A program made the translations under genes and the position numbers. The notes beneath the pieces are model-generated. The model was not told the DNA's origin. It did not search any database and saw only the letters and a list, made by a program, of their open reading frames with translations. From Bradyrhizobium sp. CB3481 (GTDB lineage: Bacteria > Pseudomonadota > Alphaproteobacteria > Rhizobiales > Xanthobacteraceae): 64,000 bases of DNA. The stretch is taken from the NCBI RefSeq assembly GCF_029714305.1, contig NZ_CP121647.1, positions 4,546,501-4,610,500 on the forward strand. The letters are read 5' to 3'. Position 1 is the stretch's first letter. Each line of letters begins with the position of its first letter. Shown here piece after piece: positions 40,022 through 49,375 of the stretch.

Positions 40022-42331
40022 CTAGCCGAACAGGGTCGGCTGCTGACGGCCGGCCCGCTCCTGGGCCTCGACGGCGGCAACCGCCGTCATGTTGAGGACG
40101 CCGCGCGCCGTGACGCCCGGGGTGAGGATATGCGCCGGCCGCGCTGGTCCGATCAGGATCGGGCCGACCGGCAACGCGTCCGCCAGCGTCTTGATCATCT
40201 GGTAGGCAACGTTGGCGGTGTCGAGGTTCGGCATCATCAGGATGTTGGCGTCGCCTTCCAGGTTCGAGTGCGGCAGCACGAGTTTTCGCGCCGCAGCCGA
40301 AAGCGCGGTGTCGCCCTGCATCTCTCCGTCGGCCTCGATCTCTGGATGCTTTTCCCGAAGCAGCGCGGTCGCGCGGCGCATCTTGCGCGAGGATTCGGTA
40401 TCGTAGCTGCCGAAGTCGGAATGCGACACGAAGGCGATGCGCGGCTTCATGTTGAAGCGCTGCACATGGTTGGCCGCGAGCGAAGCCACTTCCGCAAGTT
40501 CCTCGGCGCTCGGGTTGGGCCGCACCTGCGTGTCGGCGATGAAGTAGGAGCCCTTGCTGGTGATCATCATCGCGAGCGCCGCGAAATCGCTGACCCCCGG
40601 CAGGAAGCCGATGATCTCGCGGACGTGGCGCAGATGGCTCATATAGCGGCCCTCGACGCCGCACAGCATGGCGTCGGCCTCGCCGCGGACCACCGCCAGC
40701 GCGGCGATCACGGTGTTATTGGTGCGAACCACCGTGCGCGCCGCTTCGGGCGTGACGCCGCGGCGCCCCGCCACGTCGATATAGGTCTGCACATAGGAGC
40801 GGTAGCGCGGATCGTCCTCGGGATTGACGAGGTCGAAATCCTGCCCGGCCTTGATCGAGAGGCCGAACCGCTTGATCCTGGCCTCGACCACCGACGGCCG
40901 CCCGACCAGGATCGGCCGCGCCAGTTTCTCCTCCAGCACGACCTGCGTCGCGCGCAGCACGCGCTGGTCCTCGCCTTCGGCATAGATCACGCGCACCGGC
41001 TGGGTCTTGGCCTTGGCGAACACCGGCTTCATGGTCAGACCGGAGCGGAAGGCGAAGCGTTCCAGCAGTGCCTTGTATTCTTCGAAATTCTTGATCGGGC
41101 GGGTCGCCACGCCGGAATCCATCGCAGCCTTCGCCACGGCGGGCGCGATGCGCAGGATCAGCCGCGGATCGAACGGGCTCGGGATCAGCGAACCCGGGCC
41201 GAAGCCTTGCGCCTCGCCGCTGTCAAAGCCTTGCGCCACCGCATCCGACGGCGGGTCGCGCGCGAGCTGCGCGATCGCCTCGACGGCCGCATGTTTCATT
41301 TCCTCGTTGATACCAGTGGCGCCGACATCGAGCGCACCGCGGAAGATGAACGGAAAGCACAGGACGTTGTTGACCTGGTTCGGGAAGTCGGAGCGCCCGG
41401 TGCAGATCATCGCGTCGGGGCGCGCCTTGCGCGCTTCGTCCGGCATGATCTCCGGATTCGGATTGGCCAGCGCCATCACCAGCGGCTTGTCGGCCATCGA
41501 CTGGACCATTGCCGGTGTCAGCACGTTGGGCGCCGAAAGCCCCAGGAATATATCGGCACCGCCGATCACATCGGCCAGCACGCGGGCATTGGTCTTCTGC
41601 GCATAGACCGCCTTCCAGCGGTCCATCAGCGTGTTGCGGCCCTCATGCACGACGCCGTCGATGTCGCAGACCCAGATGTTCTTGCGCTGCGCCCCCATCG
41701 ACACCAGCAGATTGAGGCAGGCGATCGCGGCGGCGCCAGCGCCGGAACAGACGATCTTCACCTCCGAGAGCTTCTTGCCGTTCAGCAGCAGGCCATTGAC
41801 GATGGCGGCGCCGACGATGATGGCCGTGCCATGCTGGTCGTCATGGAACACCGGGATCTTCATGCGCTCCTTGAGCTGCGCCTCGATCTCGAAGCACTCC
41901 GGCCCCCTGATGTCTTCGAGATTGATGCCGCCGAAGGTCGGCTCAAGCGCCGCCACGGTCTCGACCACGCGCTCGATGGTATCGGCGGCGATCTCGATGT
42001 CGAAGACGTCGATCCCGGCGAATTTCTTGAACAGAACCGCCTTGCCTTCCATGACGGGCTTGGAAGCCAGCGGACCGATATTGCCGAGCCCCAACACCGC
42101 GGTACCGTTGGATACCACGGCAACCAGATTGGCCCGCGAGGTCAGCGACGCCGCTTCCGCCGGATTGTTGGCGATTTCGGTGCAGGCCGCAGCCACCCCG
42201 GGCGAATAGGCCAGCGCAAGGTCGCGCTGGTTGGCGAGCGGCTTGGTGGCCTGGATTTCGAGTTTGCCCGGGCGCGGCAGCCGATGATACGCGATCGCCG
42301 CGGAATGGAGCTCTTCAGAATAGGACGACAT
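40022..42331 (-). CDS. maeB: NADP-dependent malic enzyme with phosphotransacetylase-like domain
   Basis: 769 residues. The first half (about 1-430) is the malic enzyme: [70 protein letters not shown], then [23 protein letters not shown] (Rossmann). The second half (about 440-769) resembles phosphotransacetylase ([65 protein letters not shown]). It decarboxylates malate to pyruvate making NADPH. In rhizobia the fused domain is thought to allow acetyl-CoA regulation, and malic enzyme feeds C4-dicarboxylate metabolism in nodules. Confidence 0.96.
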   Translation of the reverse strand: MSSYSEELHSAAIAYHRLPRPGKLEIQATKPLANQRDLALAYSPGVAAACTEIANNPAEAASLTSRANLVAVVSNGTAVLGLGNIGPLASKPVMEGKAVLFKKFAGIDVFDIEIAADTIERVVETVAALEPTFGGINLEDIRGPECFEIEAQLKERMKIPVFHDDQHGTAIIVGAAIVNGLLLNGKKLSEVKIVCSGAGAAAIACLNLLVSMGAQRKNIWVCDIDGVVHEGRNTLMDRWKAVYAQKTNARVLADVIGGADIFLGLSAPNVLTPAMVQSMADKPLVMALANPNPEIMPDEARKARPDAMICTGRSDFPNQVNNVLCFPFIFRGALDVGATGINEEMKHAAVEAIAQLARDPPSDAVAQGFDSGEAQGFGPGSLIPSPFDPRLILRIAPAVAKAAMDSGVATRPIKNFEEYKALLERFAFRSGLTMKPVFAKAKTQPVRVIYAEGEDQRVLRATQVVLEEKLARPILVGRPSVVEARIKRFGLSIKAGQDFDLVNPEDDPRYRSYVQTYIDVAGRRGVTPEAARTVVRTNNTVIAALAVVRGEADAMLCGVEGRYMSHLRHVREIIGFLPGVSDFAALAMMITSKGSYFIADTQVRPNPSAEELAEVASLAANHVQRFNMKPRIAFVSHSDFGSYDTESSRKMRRATALLREKHPEIEADGEMQGDTALSAAARKLVLPHSNLEGDANILMMPNLDTANVAYQMIKTLADALPVGPILIGPARPAHILTPGVTARGVLNMTAVAAVEAQERAGRQQPTLFG

Positions 42332-42395
42332 ACACTCCCCCCACGGGCTTCAACGACCCCGAATGACGTGCCGAGGCCGATCTTCATTCGAACCG

Positions 42396-42509
42396 TCAGT
42401 TTTGCGGCAGATTGAGCCGGATGTGAAGCACGGGCAACCACTTGGATGCAACATCCGCGAGCTTTCCCATCAACAGGGCATCGACGCAAAGCAGCAAAGC
42501 CGGTAGCAT
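42396..42509 (-). CDS. 37-codon ORF resembling the C-terminus of AspS
   Basis: Starts at ATG 42507-42509 with TAGGGAGGAAAAT directly before it, a near-perfect ribosome site. The product MLPALLLCVDALLMGKLADV ... [11 protein letters not shown] aligns with the end of the full AspS at 44571-46346 ([19 protein letters not shown] then [10 protein letters not shown]). About 17 of 29 positions match, including a perfect LHIRLNLP. The DNA is similar too (GCGGCAGATTGAGCCGG here, CCGGCAGGTTGAGCCGG in aspS). It may be a duplicated, decaying fragment of aspS or a tiny gene kept for another purpose. It lies 64 bases upstream of maeB in the same direction. Confidence 0.55.
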   Translation of the reverse strand: MLPALLLCVDALLMGKLADVASKWLPVLHIRLNLPQN

Positions 42510-42592
42510 ATTTTCCTCCCTACCCCGTCCCTCTGACCGGCATTGTGGCAAATTATTTGCCTCTCGCGATGTCGGCATCCGGAGCACAACTA

Positions 42593-44569
42593 ATGGTAAG
42601 AATACTGCTTGGTCTGGTCGCCGCGGTCGTGATCGCGGTGGGCGGCTTCTTCGGCTTCGAATTTTACACGCAGCACCGGATTGCGCGCGAGGTCGAGACC
42701 GCGTTCGAACAGATCAGAGCCTCCGGCGGCAAGGCCAGCCACGGCAAGGTCTCGTTCGACCTGAAGAGCCGGACGCTTCGGATCGACGACATCGCAACGG
42801 AATCGGCCACGCAGCCGCCGGTGCGCGTGAAGATCACAAGCGTCGTTGCCTCCGGGGTCGCCCAGCCGGACGCCGGCCAGCTCTCCGCCGATACGATCGA
42901 GGCATCCGATCTGGAGATCGGCAGCAGCGTTGCCGGCCCGACGGAGGGGAAACTCGCCTACAAGATGCCGCGCCTTGTGATGAAGGACTATTCCGGCCCG
43001 GCAAGCATGCCGCACCCGCCGTCTTCTGCATCGCTCATCGACGCCTATCGTTCCGGATTGCAGCAATTCGCGGCGATGTCGGCGACATCGGTCTCCGCCC
43101 CGAGCATTACAGGGACGATGAACTTCGGCGGCGCCATGTCGGGAGAGTTCGCTTATTCAGGCATGACGTTTAAGGACATCAAGGCCGGCAAGATCGCCGC
43201 GATCGACATCGAGCGCGCCAGCTTTACCGTCAACACGCAGCAAGCCGGCAAGCCCGACAAGATGACCGGCGAAATCGCCAATATCGCCTCGCGCGACTTC
43301 GACGCCACCGCGCTTGCCGCCACGCTGGACTCGCAAAAGAGCAGCGAGGATCGCTATATCCGCGCCTATGGCAAAACGACGGCCGGTCCCTACACCGTCA
43401 CTTCAGCGCAAGGGGTGCGCATGCGCATCGATGCGATGACGGTCGACGAGATCGCGTTGCGCCGCTCGCGGCTGCAACTTCCAGCACTGCTGGCAGCGAT
43501 ACAGGCGGCCGGAACCGCGCAGCCCTCGCCGGCGCAGGCGCGCGAACTGGTCGAAAAGGCGGCCACGATCTACGAGGGAATGCGCGTCGGCACAGCCGAG
43601 ATGCGCGGCCTTTCGGCCGAAACGCCGCAAGGCCCGTTCAAGCTCGCCGCAATCAGGTTCAATCTGGAAGACGGCAAGGTCGGCGAGTTTGCCGTCGAGG
43701 GGCTAGATGCGAATACGCCGAAAGGCCCGCTCAAGCTTGGGCGCTTCGCGCTCAAATCGCTGGATATCGCCAATTTCATGCGGCTATCTGCACAGTTCGC
43801 AAATCCGGCTCAGGCACCTACGCCCGAATTGATCGCGGGGCTGTTTCCCCTGGTGCAGGGCGTCGAGGTCAAGGCCGTCACCGCGCCGTTCAAGAACACC
43901 GGCAAGTTCGTCAACCTCGATGGCTTCGATGTGAACTGGGGCCAGTTCATCGGGCCGATCCCGAGCAAGCTACGGGTGACCGCCAAGATGACGGCGCCGG
44001 TCGATGCAAGCGATCCCGCCATGCGGCAGCTTGTGGCGGCCGGCCTCGACCCGCTTGCCATCGATGGCGATATCGGCGCGGAATGGACCGAGGCGGCGCG
44101 GAGCTTCGTCGTGGAGGCCCCGAAACTGGAGATCGGCGGCGTGCTGAAAGCATCCGCGCGGATTACGCTCGCCAACGTGCCGCGGCAGGTATTTTCGGCC
44201 AATGCGGTCCAGGCGGTGGGCGCAGCGGCGCAGATCGACGCCGGCGCAATCGAACTTGCGGTGCGCGATCTCGGCAGCGTCGATCTCGGCATCGTGCAAT
44301 ACGCCCGCACCCAGAACGTCAGCCGCGAGGAGGCGCGCAAGGCGATCGTCGAGAGCATCAAGGCGGGCAGCGAGGACGTCGCCACCAACCCGGATGCCGT
44401 GAACGCCGTGCAGGCGCTCGCGCGATTTGTCGAGACGCCCGGACAAACGTTGGTCATCAAGCTCACGCCGCTCGGCAAGGTGCCGGCGATGCAGCTCTTT
44501 CAGATGTTGAAGACCGACCCGCTGATCGCGCTGGCGCAATTCCGGATCGAGACTTCGACGGGGCTGTGA
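42593..44569 (+). CDS. Large membrane-anchored protein of unknown function
   Basis: 658 residues from ATG 42593 with CCGGAGC upstream. A single N-terminal helix (ILLGLVAAVVIAVGGFFGFEFY) is followed by a long Ala/Gly/Lys-rich region of alternating beta-like segments (KASHGKVSFDLKSRTLRIDDIATES, TIEASDLEIGSSVAG, KLAYKMPRLVMKDYSG, TGTMNFGGAMSGEFAYSG). Repeated short motifs such as GPFKLAAIRFNLEDGKV and GPLKLGRFALKSLDIANF recur. The topology and repeating beta units resemble AsmA/DUF945-type periplasmic proteins, but no diagnostic motif was found. It sits between the AspS-tail ORF and the aspS 3' end. Function unknown. Confidence 0.72.
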   Translation: MVRILLGLVAAVVIAVGGFFGFEFYTQHRIAREVETAFEQIRASGGKASHGKVSFDLKSRTLRIDDIATESATQPPVRVKITSVVASGVAQPDAGQLSADTIEASDLEIGSSVAGPTEGKLAYKMPRLVMKDYSGPASMPHPPSSASLIDAYRSGLQQFAAMSATSVSAPSITGTMNFGGAMSGEFAYSGMTFKDIKAGKIAAIDIERASFTVNTQQAGKPDKMTGEIANIASRDFDATALAATLDSQKSSEDRYIRAYGKTTAGPYTVTSAQGVRMRIDAMTVDEIALRRSRLQLPALLAAIQAAGTAQPSPAQARELVEKAATIYEGMRVGTAEMRGLSAETPQGPFKLAAIRFNLEDGKVGEFAVEGLDANTPKGPLKLGRFALKSLDIANFMRLSAQFANPAQAPTPELIAGLFPLVQGVEVKAVTAPFKNTGKFVNLDGFDVNWGQFIGPIPSKLRVTAKMTAPVDASDPAMRQLVAAGLDPLAIDGDIGAEWTEAARSFVVEAPKLEIGGVLKASARITLANVPRQVFSANAVQAVGAAAQIDAGAIELAVRDLGSVDLGIVQYARTQNVSREEARKAIVESIKAGSEDVATNPDAVNAVQALARFVETPGQTLVIKLTPLGKVPAMQLFQMLKTDPLIALAQFRIETSTGL

Positions 44570-44570
44570 C

Positions 44571-46346
44571 TTAGCCCTTATCCGGCAGGTTGAGCCGGAT
44601 GTGGAGCTCGCGGAGCTGCTTGATCGTGACTTCCGATGGCGCGCCCATCAAGAGGTCGACGGCCTGCTGGTTCATCGGGAACAGCGAGATCTCGCGCAGG
44701 TTCGTGGTGCCGCAGAGCAGCATCACGATGCGGTCGACGCCGGCCGCCATGCCGCCATGCGGCGGGGCGCCGTACTGGAACGCGCGATACATGCCGCCGA
44801 ACCGCTCGACGACGTCCTTCTCGCCATAGCCTGCGATCTCGAACGCCTTCACCATCGCTTCCGGTTTGTGGTTGCGGATGCCGCCGGAGGCGATCTCATA
44901 GCCGTTGCAGACGATGTCGTACTGGAACGCCTTGATGGTGAGCGGGTCATTGGTCTGCAGCGCTTCGAGACCGCCTTGCGGCATCGAGAACGGGTTGTGG
45001 GAGAAGTCGATCTTCTTCTCGGTCTCGTCATACTCGTACATCGGGAAGTCGACGATCCAGGCGAGCTCGAACCGGTCCTTGTCGACCTGGTTCAATTCCT
45101 CGCCGACCTTGCCGCGCGCAAGGCCAGCGAACTTCCAGAACTTGTCCGGATCGCCGGCAACGAAGAAGGCGGCATCGCCTTCCTTCAGGCCGAGCTGGCT
45201 GCGGATCGCAGCGGTTCGTTCCGCACCGATGTTGTTGGCGAGCGGGCCTGCACCCTCGCCGCCTTCGCGCCACATGATGTAGCCGAGGCCGGGCTGTCCC
45301 TCGCCTTGCGCCCACGAGTTCATACGGTCGCAGAACGCGCGCGATCCGCCGCCCGGCCCGGGGATCGCCCAGACCTGGTTCTTCGTGTCTTCCAGCATCC
45401 GCGCGAACACCTTGAAGCCGGAGCCGCGGAAATGTTCGGAGACGTCCTGCATCTCGAGCGGGTTGCGCAAATCGGGCTTGTCGCTGCCGTATTTCTTCAC
45501 GGCTTCGGCGAACGGAATCCGCCGCCAGCCCTTTGTCACCGGCTTGCCTTTGGCGAACTCCTCGAACACGCCCGTCACGACGGGCTCCATCGCGGCGAAC
45601 ACGTCGTCCTGCGTGACAAAGCTCATCTCGACGTCGAGCTGATAAAACTCGCCCGGCAGGCGGTCGGCGCGCGGGTCCTCGTCGCGGAAGCACGGCGCGA
45701 TCTGGAAGTAGCGGTCGAAGCCCGACATCATCAGGAGCTGCTTGTACTGTTGCGGCGCCTGCGGCAGCGCATAGAACTTGCCGGGGTGGATGCGCGACGG
45801 CACCAGAAAGTCCCGCGCCCCTTCCGGCGAGGACGCCGTCAGGATCGGGGTCTGGAACTCGAAAAACCCCTGCTCCTTCATCCGCCGGCGCATCGAATCC
45901 ACGATGGCGCCGCGCGTCATGATGTTCTGGTGCAGCTTCTCCCGGCGCAGGTCGAGGAAGCGGTATTTGAGGCGGATATCCTCAGGGTATTCCTGCTCGC
46001 CGAACACCGGCAGCGGCAGCTCGGCCGCGGGCCCAAGCACCTCGATCTCGTTGACGTAGACCTCGACCGCGCCGGTCGGCAGTTCCGGATTGTCGGTGCC
46101 CTCTGGGCGTTTGCGCACCTTGCCGTCGATCCGCACCACCCATTCCGAGCGGAACTTTTCCACTTCCTTGAACGCCGGCGAATCCGGGTCGGCCACGCAT
46201 TGGGTGATGCCGTAATGGTCGCGCAGGTCGATGAACAGCACGCCGCCATGGTCGCGGATGCGATGGCACCAGCCGGAAAGACGGGCGGTCTGCCCAATGT
46301 CGCTCTCACGGAGCGCGCCGCATGTGTGTGACCGGTAGCGATGCAT
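44571..46346 (-). CDS. aspS: Aspartyl-tRNA synthetase
   Basis: 591 residues. The N-terminal OB-fold reads [22 protein letters not shown]. The class II motifs are [27 protein letters not shown] (motif 1), [26 protein letters not shown] (motif 2) and [27 protein letters not shown] (motif 3), with the bacterial GAD insertion in the middle. It charges tRNA-Asp. In alphaproteobacteria lacking AsnRS, the enzyme is often non-discriminating and also loads tRNA-Asn for amidation by GatCAB; that is general knowledge, not visible here. Its stop is only two bases from that of the convergent unknown gene. Confidence 0.97.
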   Translation of the reverse strand: MHRYRSHTCGALRESDIGQTARLSGWCHRIRDHGGVLFIDLRDHYGITQCVADPDSPAFKEVEKFRSEWVVRIDGKVRKRPEGTDNPELPTGAVEVYVNEIEVLGPAAELPLPVFGEQEYPEDIRLKYRFLDLRREKLHQNIMTRGAIVDSMRRRMKEQGFFEFQTPILTASSPEGARDFLVPSRIHPGKFYALPQAPQQYKQLLMMSGFDRYFQIAPCFRDEDPRADRLPGEFYQLDVEMSFVTQDDVFAAMEPVVTGVFEEFAKGKPVTKGWRRIPFAEAVKKYGSDKPDLRNPLEMQDVSEHFRGSGFKVFARMLEDTKNQVWAIPGPGGGSRAFCDRMNSWAQGEGQPGLGYIMWREGGEGAGPLANNIGAERTAAIRSQLGLKEGDAAFFVAGDPDKFWKFAGLARGKVGEELNQVDKDRFELAWIVDFPMYEYDETEKKIDFSHNPFSMPQGGLEALQTNDPLTIKAFQYDIVCNGYEIASGGIRNHKPEAMVKAFEIAGYGEKDVVERFGGMYRAFQYGAPPHGGMAAGVDRIVMLLCGTTNLREISLFPMNQQAVDLLMGAPSEVTIKQLRELHIRLNLPDKG

Positions 46347-46540
46347 GGTAGTCCCAAAAACTGATGTCGGATGATCGAATCGGCGGGGCCAACGCCCTTG
46401 CCCGAAGTTGCGGAGGGTTTACCCGACGAGGCCGGGGGCGGCAACCAAGGGAACGGCCGGTTTTGCTCGGAAACCGCAGATTTTCGGCGCCAATGGCGAG
46501 AACCGTTTGCCTATTCGCCGCGCGGACCTATCTTTCCGGG

Positions 46541-48013
46541 ATGACCGTCCATTTCCCGTTCCAGAACACCTATTCGGCCCTGCCGGCGAACTTTTTCGCC
46601 CGCGTAGCGCCGACGCCGGTAGCCGCCCCCCGCCTGATCAAGCTGAACCGGGCCCTGGCCGTCCATCTGGGGCTTGATCCCGACGTGCTGGACAGTCCCG
46701 AAGGCGCGGAAATCCTCGCCGGCAAGCGCCTGCCCGAGGGCGCCGATCCGATCGCCATGGCCTATGCCGGCCACCAGTTCGGCCAGTTCGTGCCCCAGCT
46801 CGGCGATGGCCGGGCCATCCTGCTCGGCGAGGTCATCGACAAGGACGGCGTCCGCCGCGATATCCAGCTCAAGGGCTCCGGCCCGACCCCGTTCTCGCGC
46901 CGGGGCGACGGCCGCGCCGCGCTCGGGCCGGTCCTGCGCGAATACATCGTCAGCGAGGCGATGTTCGCGCTCGGCATCCCGACCACCCGCTCGCTCGCCG
47001 CCGTCATGTCCGGCGAGCGCGTTCAGCGCGAGACCATGCTGCCGGGCGCCGTGCTCACGCGCGTCGCCGCGAGTCATGTTCGCGTCGGCACCTTCCAGTT
47101 CTTCGCAGCGCGCGGCGACACCGACGGCGTGCGCGCGCTCGCCGATCACGTCATCGCCCGGCACTATCCTGATATTGGCATCGCGGAGCGGCCCTATCAC
47201 GCGCTGCTCGAACGCGTCGTCGCCCGGCAGGCGGACCTCGTCGCACGCTGGCTACTGGTCGGCTTCATCCACGGTGTGATGAACACCGACAACACGTCCA
47301 TATCGGGCGAGACCATCGACTACGGCCCCTGCGCCTTCATGGACGAATACAACCCCGCGCAGGTGTTCTCCTCGATCGACGAGATGGGCCGCTACGCCTA
47401 CGCCAACCAGCCGCGCATTGCGCTGTGGAACCTGACACGGCTCGCCGAATGCCTGCTGCCGCTATTCTCCGACGAGCAGGACAAGGCGATCGAACAGGCG
47501 CAATTCATTCTCGGCGAATTCGCCGACAAATTCACCGCCGCCTATCAGGCCGGGCTACGCAAGAAGGTTGGCCTGTTCACCGCGCAAGACGGCGATGAGG
47601 CGCTGGTGCAGGACCTGCTCGATGCGATGGCGAAGAATGAGGCCGACTTCACCCTCACCTTCCGCGGCCTGAGCGATGCCGCCGGCGACGGCTCGGGCGA
47701 CAAGGTCCGCGATCAGTTCACTGATCCCGCCGCCTTCGACGAGTGGGCCGCGCGGTGGCGAAAGCGTCTTGCCGATGAGCCGCAATCGCCGGCCGAGCGG
47801 CAAGCCGCAATGCGCACGGTCAATCCGGCCTTCATCCCGCGCAATCACCGCATCGAAGCCGTGATTGCGGCGGCCGTGAACGACGACTACGCGCCGTTCG
47901 AGGAATTGCTGACGGTGCTGTCGAAGCCCTACGAGGATCAGCCGGAGTATGCGGCTTACACTGAGCCGCCATTGCCAGACCAACGCGTGCTGCGGACATT
48001 CTGCGGGACGTGA
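46541..48013 (+). CDS. selO: SelO/YdiU-family protein adenylyltransferase
   Basis: 490 residues from ATG 46541; the upstream in-frame extension has no homology. It begins TVHFPFQNTYSALPANFFARVAPTPV, and DPIAMAYAGHQFGQFVPQLGDGRAILLGE and DIQLKGSGPTPFSRRGDGRAALGPVLREYIVSEAM form the pseudokinase nucleotide site. HGVMNTDNTSISGETIDYGPCAFMDEY is the DFG-like Mg site. NQPRIALWNLTRLAECLLPL follows. SelO transfers AMP from ATP to Ser/Thr/Tyr of targets and is linked to redox stress. The C-terminal FCGT places a Cys where animal SelO has selenocysteine, as in most bacteria. Confidence 0.95.
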   Translation: MTVHFPFQNTYSALPANFFARVAPTPVAAPRLIKLNRALAVHLGLDPDVLDSPEGAEILAGKRLPEGADPIAMAYAGHQFGQFVPQLGDGRAILLGEVIDKDGVRRDIQLKGSGPTPFSRRGDGRAALGPVLREYIVSEAMFALGIPTTRSLAAVMSGERVQRETMLPGAVLTRVAASHVRVGTFQFFAARGDTDGVRALADHVIARHYPDIGIAERPYHALLERVVARQADLVARWLLVGFIHGVMNTDNTSISGETIDYGPCAFMDEYNPAQVFSSIDEMGRYAYANQPRIALWNLTRLAECLLPLFSDEQDKAIEQAQFILGEFADKFTAAYQAGLRKKVGLFTAQDGDEALVQDLLDAMAKNEADFTLTFRGLSDAAGDGSGDKVRDQFTDPAAFDEWAARWRKRLADEPQSPAERQAAMRTVNPAFIPRNHRIEAVIAAAVNDDYAPFEELLTVLSKPYEDQPEYAAYTEPPLPDQRVLRTFCGT

Positions 48014-48029
48014 GTCACCGATCTATCCG

Positions 48030-48140
48030 CGTCATTGCGAGCGAAGCGAAGCAATCCACGCTTCAGCACGGGGTAGATGGATTGCTCGCGGAGCCTGTCA
48101 TCGGGCGCGCATTTGCGCGACCCGTTGGCTCGCAATGACG
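48030..48140. repeat. Palindromic intergenic repeat (family B)
   Basis: The 111-base element begins CGTCATTGCGAGCGAAGCGA and ends GGCTCGCAATGACG, the outer ends being complementary. Internal parts such as AGCAATCCA and TGGATTGCTC pair too, so the whole can fold into a long hairpin. I know this word order as a frequent repeat in Bradyrhizobium and relatives. It follows selO directly. Confidence 0.8.
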
Positions 48141-48277
48141 GGATGAGAGCTTCCGTTAACCCAACTCCTTAAGCGCCCATCCACCATCAGCTGACGCGCA
48201 TCCCCGCCGATTCCATAAATTAAGAAACGGTCAACACGCTCCCCACAAATCTAACGGCATATTGGGGGAGAATTGCC

Positions 48278-48388
48278 GTGGATGCCTTTGCTTTCGAATT
48301 CATGGGAATGGTGATGATTGCGCTCTGCCTCGCCGTGCTCGCGATCCCTTCGGGCCGGCGCCGGTCCCGACACATCCGTTACGAATAA
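48278..48388 (+). CDS. Tiny membrane protein (36 residues)
   Basis: From GTG 48278 with TTGGGGGAGAATTGCC in front, a very strong ribosome site. The product starts MDAFAFEFMGMVMIALCLAV and ends LAIPSGRRRSRHIRYE: one hydrophobic helix followed by a basic tail, so a small inner-membrane protein with its C-terminus inside. No homolog recognised; the strength of the site is the main support. Confidence 0.5.
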   Translation: MDAFAFEFMGMVMIALCLAVLAIPSGRRRSRHIRYE

Positions 48389-48473
48389 GCCCTAGGAATT
48401 TCCCCACGAACCGCTGCGCCAGCGCAATTTGCCGGCGAAGTGCAACTTGCTTTTGCCGTTTCCGAAAATATGT

Positions 48474-48487
48474 ATTATACGTATAAT
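48474..48487. promoter_or_regulatory. Palindromic operator of the toxin-antitoxin operon
   Basis: ATTATACGTATAAT is a perfect 14-base palindrome, about 27 bases before the antitoxin ATG and embedded in an unusually AT-rich stretch. Phd/YefM-type antitoxins repress their own operon by binding palindromes at this position. Confidence 0.7.
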
Positions 48488-48513
48488 GGAGATTTCGACG
48501 AGGGATACTGGCA

Positions 48514-48768
48514 ATGGTCAAGACCACGGCCCTGGAATTCCAGCGCAAATTCGGTGAATTCCAGCACCAGGCTCAGCGCGAACCGGTGGAGATCACACGG
48601 CACGGCCGGCGCGAGTTGGTCCTGATGTCGGCCGAACAATATGACTGGCTCACGGCTGCTGCCAAGCGCACCCATCGAACGTCAGATGCAACGTCGGTGA
48701 TTATCCAAGCGGTGGAGCGGGCCGAAATGGATTCCGAACACGCAGGGCTCGACGATCTCCTGAAGTAG
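48514..48768 (+). CDS. Type II antitoxin, Phd/YefM-like
   Basis: 84 residues from ATG 48514 with GAGGGAT upstream. The N-terminus VKTTALEFQRKFGEFQHQAQREPVEITRHGRRELVLMSAEQYDWL is the Phd/YefM DNA-binding fold, followed by a probably disordered toxin-neutralising tail (KRTHRTSDATSVIIQAVERAEMDSEHAGLDDLLK). It sits 10 bases ahead of the toxin gene. The antitoxin should dimerise on the upstream palindrome and wrap around the toxin. Confidence 0.85.
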   Translation: MVKTTALEFQRKFGEFQHQAQREPVEITRHGRRELVLMSAEQYDWLTAAAKRTHRTSDATSVIIQAVERAEMDSEHAGLDDLLK

Positions 48769-48778
48769 AGCCGCAAGC

Positions 48779-49204
48779 GTGACGCTTCCTGATCCGAAGC
48801 CGGGACTCATCGTCCGCTACGATTATCTCTGGTCTCACGAAGCAGCAGCCGGACGCGATCAAGGAAAGGACCGCCCGACCTGTCTCGTCGCGGCGAGTGA
48901 TAACCTAGCCAAGCCGCGTTATGTCGTGCTGTTGCCGATTACGCATTCGCCGCCGGGCACAGGTACGGTGGGCGTCGAGATCCCAGCCAAGGTCAAGCGG
49001 GCCCTCGGCCTCGATGATGCGCCGAGTTGGGTCATCGTTTCCGAATACAACGCCGACGAATGGCCGAATGCTGGCCTGTCGCCGTTGCCCGGACGGCCGG
49101 GCGTGTTCAGCTATGGCTTCATCCCGCCCGGTCTGTTCGCAACAATCAAGGCCAGGTTTCTCGAGCTGGCGCGACAGAACAAGAGCCGCGCCGTGCGGCG
49201 CTGA
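48779..49204 (+). CDS. PemK/MazF-like toxin
   Basis: 141 residues from GTG 48779. The start LPDPKPGLIVRYDYLWSHEAAAGRDQGKDRPTCLVA is that of PemK-type growth inhibitors, with the SH3-like barrel segments YVVLLPITHSPPGTGTVGVEIP and WVIVSEYNADEWPN. Such toxins cut mRNA at short motifs. Some relatives of this exact type are annotated only as PemK-like, and the catalytic Arg/Thr pair was not verified. It forms the second half of the module with the Phd-like gene; the Phd plus PemK pairing is a mixed but known one. Confidence 0.8.
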   Translation: MTLPDPKPGLIVRYDYLWSHEAAAGRDQGKDRPTCLVAASDNLAKPRYVVLLPITHSPPGTGTVGVEIPAKVKRALGLDDAPSWVIVSEYNADEWPNAGLSPLPGRPGVFSYGFIPPGLFATIKARFLELARQNKSRAVRR

Positions 49205-49375
49205 CCGGGCTTCTCGAAGACCGGCATATCGCAACCGGTCGAGGACCCCGCCCGCCCCCATTGAGTCGCAAAAAAGCCGTGCTCAGGCTCAAATGCAGGG
49301 CTCAAATCCTGACCAACACCCTTGACATATCAGCGTTTTCGGCAGAACGCGTGTCGGAAGCGTCATGGATTGTTC

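Noticed and set aside
39977..42415. 812-codon plus-strand frame opposite maeB
   Set aside because: Its product is Arg/His/Gly-rich with no family features, while the minus strand is unmistakably MaeB; long antisense frames are common in such GC-rich DNA.
44601..46331. 576-codon plus-strand frame opposite aspS
   Set aside because: Antisense shadow of a conserved synthetase with intact class II motifs.
48474..48487. Palindrome as an intrinsic terminator
   Set aside because: It is AT-rich with no T-tract following and sits just before the antitoxin start, which fits an operator.
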